A stretch of 5,596 bases of DNA from Thermoguttaceae bacterium. Lineage in GTDB: Bacteria > Planctomycetota > Planctomycetia > Pirellulales > Thermoguttaceae. Made by a program: the position numbers and the translations under genes. Position 1 is the first letter of the stretch. Every line of letters begins with the position of its first letter. The notes under the pieces were generated by a model that searched no databases, had not been told where the DNA came from, and worked only from the letters and a program-made list of their open reading frames with translations. Shown here in pieces: positions 4,487 to 5,596 of the stretch. The stretch is taken from positions 1-5,596 of the forward strand of contig JAFYVO010000343.1 in assembly GCA_017549085.1 (NCBI GenBank). The letters run 5' to 3'.

Positions 4487-4960
4487 ATGAAAATCACTAA
4501 AAAACAATACAAAAAAATCGAGCCGCTTTTGCCGAAACCGCGCGGAAACTTTGTCGTTGACCATTTAAAGGTTCTGAACGCAATACTTTACGTTGCTGAA
4601 AACGGTTGCAAATGGCGCGCTCTGCCCCGACGCTACGGGCATTGGAACACGGTCTATCGTCGCTTTCGACGTTGGGCTGAAAACGGCGTTTTGTCGCAGG
4701 TGTTGGAAGTTCTTCAAAAGGAAGAACTTATCGGCGACGACTTTTCGGTTTTGTCGTTGGACTCGACGTTTGTAAAATCGAGTCCGAGCGCCGCCGGAGC
4801 TTTAAAAAAACGGGCCGCAAGCGATCGGTCGGACGAAGGGCGGTCGCACGACCAAGATTCATGCGATCGTCGCGGGGCCGACGACGCCGGTCGCGCTAAA
4901 ACTCACGCCTGGGAACGTTGGCGACGCGCCCGTCGGGCGAGAAATGCTTCGAAATCTTAA
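4487..4960 (+). CDS. IS5-family transposase, first frame (N-terminal part)
   Basis: The first 108 residues are the N-terminal part of an IS427-type transposase. They comprise the helical DNA-binding domain (QYKKIEPLLPKPRGN, then AILYVAENGCKWRALPRRYG, then WNTVYRRFRRWAENG) and the start of the RNase H-like core with the first catalytic aspartate, Asp92 (LSLDSTFVK). Conserved sequence ends at ...GALKK, at a run of seven A (4804-4810). After that this frame reads arginine-rich nonsense to its stop at 4960, while the conserved core continues in the next frame. An active enzyme therefore needs a +1 (or -2) shift, or slippage on the A7 run, to join the two parts. The alternative is a one-base loss or gain in the homopolymer that inactivated the copy. 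The transposase would act on the GGGCGTGTTG ends. Confidence 0.85.
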   Translation: MKITKKQYKKIEPLLPKPRGNFVVDHLKVLNAILYVAENGCKWRALPRRYGHWNTVYRRFRRWAENGVLSQVLEVLQKEELIGDDFSVLSLDSTFVKSSPSAAGALKKRAASDRSDEGRSHDQDSCDRRGADDAGRAKTHAWERWRRARRARNASKS

Positions 4961-5249
4961 TGTTAAACGACTTAAATCGAAGTTTATTTTAATGGATCGC
5001 GCTTACGAAGGCGACGAAACGCGTCAAACGGCTAGCGACGTCGGCTTGAAACCGGTTGTTCCGCCGAAACGCAACCGACGCGAACCTTGGACTTACAACA
5101 AAAAACTTTACAAACGTCGAAACGAAGTCGAGCGTTTCTTTCGTCGTATCAAAGACTTCCGACGAATCGCGACGCGTTACGACAAACTCGACACAATGTT
5201 TTTAGCGTTTTTAAACTTTGTAACAATCGTTATTTTACTTAACCGTTAA
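4806..5249 (+). CDS. IS5-family transposase, second frame (catalytic C-terminal part)
   Basis: This frame is open from 4806, just after a TAA at 4803-4805. The first internal ATG is at 4944, too late to include the conserved start of the segment. It begins in effect NGPQAIGRTKGGRTTKIHAI, the standard continuation of the IS427 catalytic core after the KK of the first frame. The second catalytic aspartate is in LMDRAYEGDE (codon 4995-4997). The glutamate is in RRNEVERFFRRIKDFRR (codon 5130-5132), followed by the family signature IATRYDKLDTMFLAFL. Nothing in this part is damaged. It is presumably made only as a fusion with the first frame; a separate product from 4944 would lack the first aspartate and the DNA-binding region. 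Confidence 0.85.
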   Translation, partial: KNGPQAIGRTKGGRTTKIHAIVAGPTTPVALKLTPGNVGDAPVGREMLRNLNVKRLKSKFILMDRAYEGDETRQTASDVGLKPVVPPKRNRREPWTYNKKLYKRRNEVERFFRRIKDFRRIATRYDKLDTMFLAFLNFVTIVILLNR

Positions 5250-5262
5250 TGGCAACACGCCC

Positions 5263-5316
5263 TAGGATAAATTTGTCGCGGGCGGCGCCGGAAATTCGTT
5301 CGGAGTTGAGTTCCAT
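5263..5316 (-). pseudogene. 5' piece of a minus-strand reading frame interrupted by the IS
   Basis: The frame begins at 5316 with AGAGG 8 bases upstream and reads MELNSERISGAARDKFIL before meeting the right end of the IS. It is preceded by a strong promoter and a long leader, so it looks like the start of an expressed unit. Across the IS it would go on only eight codons to a stop. Either the gene was a 26-aa small protein, or this is a leader peptide. Alternatively, the original gene was already truncated when the island border formed nearby. The product is unknown. Confidence 0.45.
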
Positions 5317-5553
5317 TTTTTAACCTCTGAAAATATCAACGTTATATCTCGCGCCGTTTTAAAGACGCGACAAACATTAACATATTGAGAACGCCGGAAG
5401 AACGGCGAAATTTCCGTCGTTCTTTGAGGAAATTGGCGCAAACGCTCTTTCGTTCAAGCGCGGCGGCGCGTTCATTTTATCGGCGACGCCGTTTCGCCGC
5501 TCTTTCGCTCGACGTTCTTTGCGATTCGGCAAGGCGTCGCCTACCTTGCGCTT
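5317..5553 (-). promoter_or_regulatory. Structured leader region or small RNA upstream of the interrupted frame
   Basis: About 230 bases on the minus strand between the promoter and the ATG at 5316 hold no convincing gene. Possible structures: GCAAGG/CCTTGC (5544-5549 with 5529-5534) at the very 5' end of the transcript; a competing 9-bp stem of 5533-5541 with 5482-5490 (GGCGACGCC/GGCGTCGCC); and a hairpin at 5398-5424 (AAGAACG/CGTTCTT extended past one mismatch). Overlapping alternatives resemble an attenuator or regulated leader. No known riboswitch or ncRNA family is recognised. Confidence 0.4.
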
Positions 5554-5555
5554 TC

Positions 5556-5584
5556 ATTATACCGCCGCGCGACGCCGTTTGCAA
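5556..5584 (-). promoter_or_regulatory. Strong sigma70-type promoter, leftward
   Basis: On the minus strand, -35 TTGCAA (5579-5584), a 17-base spacer and consensus -10 TATAAT (5556-5561). The predicted start is near 5549, at the base of the first hairpin of the leader. Confidence 0.75.
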
Positions 5585-5596
5585 GGAAATATAACG

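Larger units (their letters stand above)
4423..5262 (+). mobile_element. IS5-family (IS427-like) insertion sequence, 840 bp, complete ends
   Basis: The ends are perfect 10-bp terminal inverted repeats, GGGCGTGTTG at 4423-4432 and its inverse CAACACGCCC at 5253-5262. The similarity continues weakly inward. TA on each side (4421-4422 and 5263-5264) fits a 2-bp target duplication. The transposase fills the element in two frames. Size and transposase type agree with the IS427 group of IS5. Both ends and all three catalytic residues are intact, so recent insertion is likely. Confidence 0.88.

Noticed and set aside
5385..5594. A plus-strand frame of 69 aa with a TTG start at the right edge.
   Set aside because: It has no ribosome-binding site, an arginine-rich composition, and overlaps a minus-strand promoter and structured leader.
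1..5596. A CRISPR array or retron-like repeat system.
   Set aside because: No regularly spaced direct repeats of 20 bases or more, and no cas or reverse-transcriptase motifs were seen on either strand.

Overview
The window looks like accessory DNA from a bacterium of moderate GC content. Starts have good Shine-Dalgarno sites, arginine is mostly written with CGN codons, and sigma70-type promoters are present. No ribosomal or other marker gene fixes the lineage. Codon style resembles host-associated Planctomycetota/PVC bacteria, but that is a guess. I read the region as the end of one or more integrated elements, later hit by an insertion sequence.

Left part (1-2430): a divergent, phage/ICE-like switch. 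An AT-rich intergenic region (752-888) separates a rightward Xre-type repressor gene (889-1251) from a leftward 54-aa gene (587-751) that has a near-ideal promoter and its own intrinsic terminator. Three related sequences across this interval are candidate operators. Further left is a small membrane protein gene (146-382), and then a tRNA-like 3' remnant on the minus strand (56-104). Downstream of the repressor is a 369-aa protein with two membrane segments and two winged-helix-like regions (1318-2427). Its Shine-Dalgarno site lies inside a 17-bp inverted repeat.

Middle part (2430-4180): a GC-richer two-gene operon with its own promoter and operator-like repeats. It encodes an Xre plus ImmA/IrrE-type zinc peptidase protein (2518-3621), overlapping by 4 bp a PIN-domain protein (3618-4124), and ends at an intrinsic terminator. 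This is a toxin-antitoxin-like or stress-regulated nuclease module.

Right part (4130-5596): a repeat-dense noncoding stretch leads to the 3' half of a tRNA-Arg(CCG) gene, from the anticodon loop to the acceptor end (4311-4357). This is the classic scar of a tyrosine-recombinase integration and probably marks the right border of the island. Just beyond it is an 840-bp IS5-family (IS427-like) element (4423-5262). Its transposase is split over two frames at an A7 run and has an apparently leaderless promoter. The IS interrupts a tiny minus-strand reading frame that is preceded by a long structured leader with a strong promoter (5317-5584).

Taken together, the left module could control element immunity or maintenance, the membrane protein is a candidate exclusion or defence effector, and the peptidase/PIN pair could stabilise the island. 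No integrase gene is in the window.
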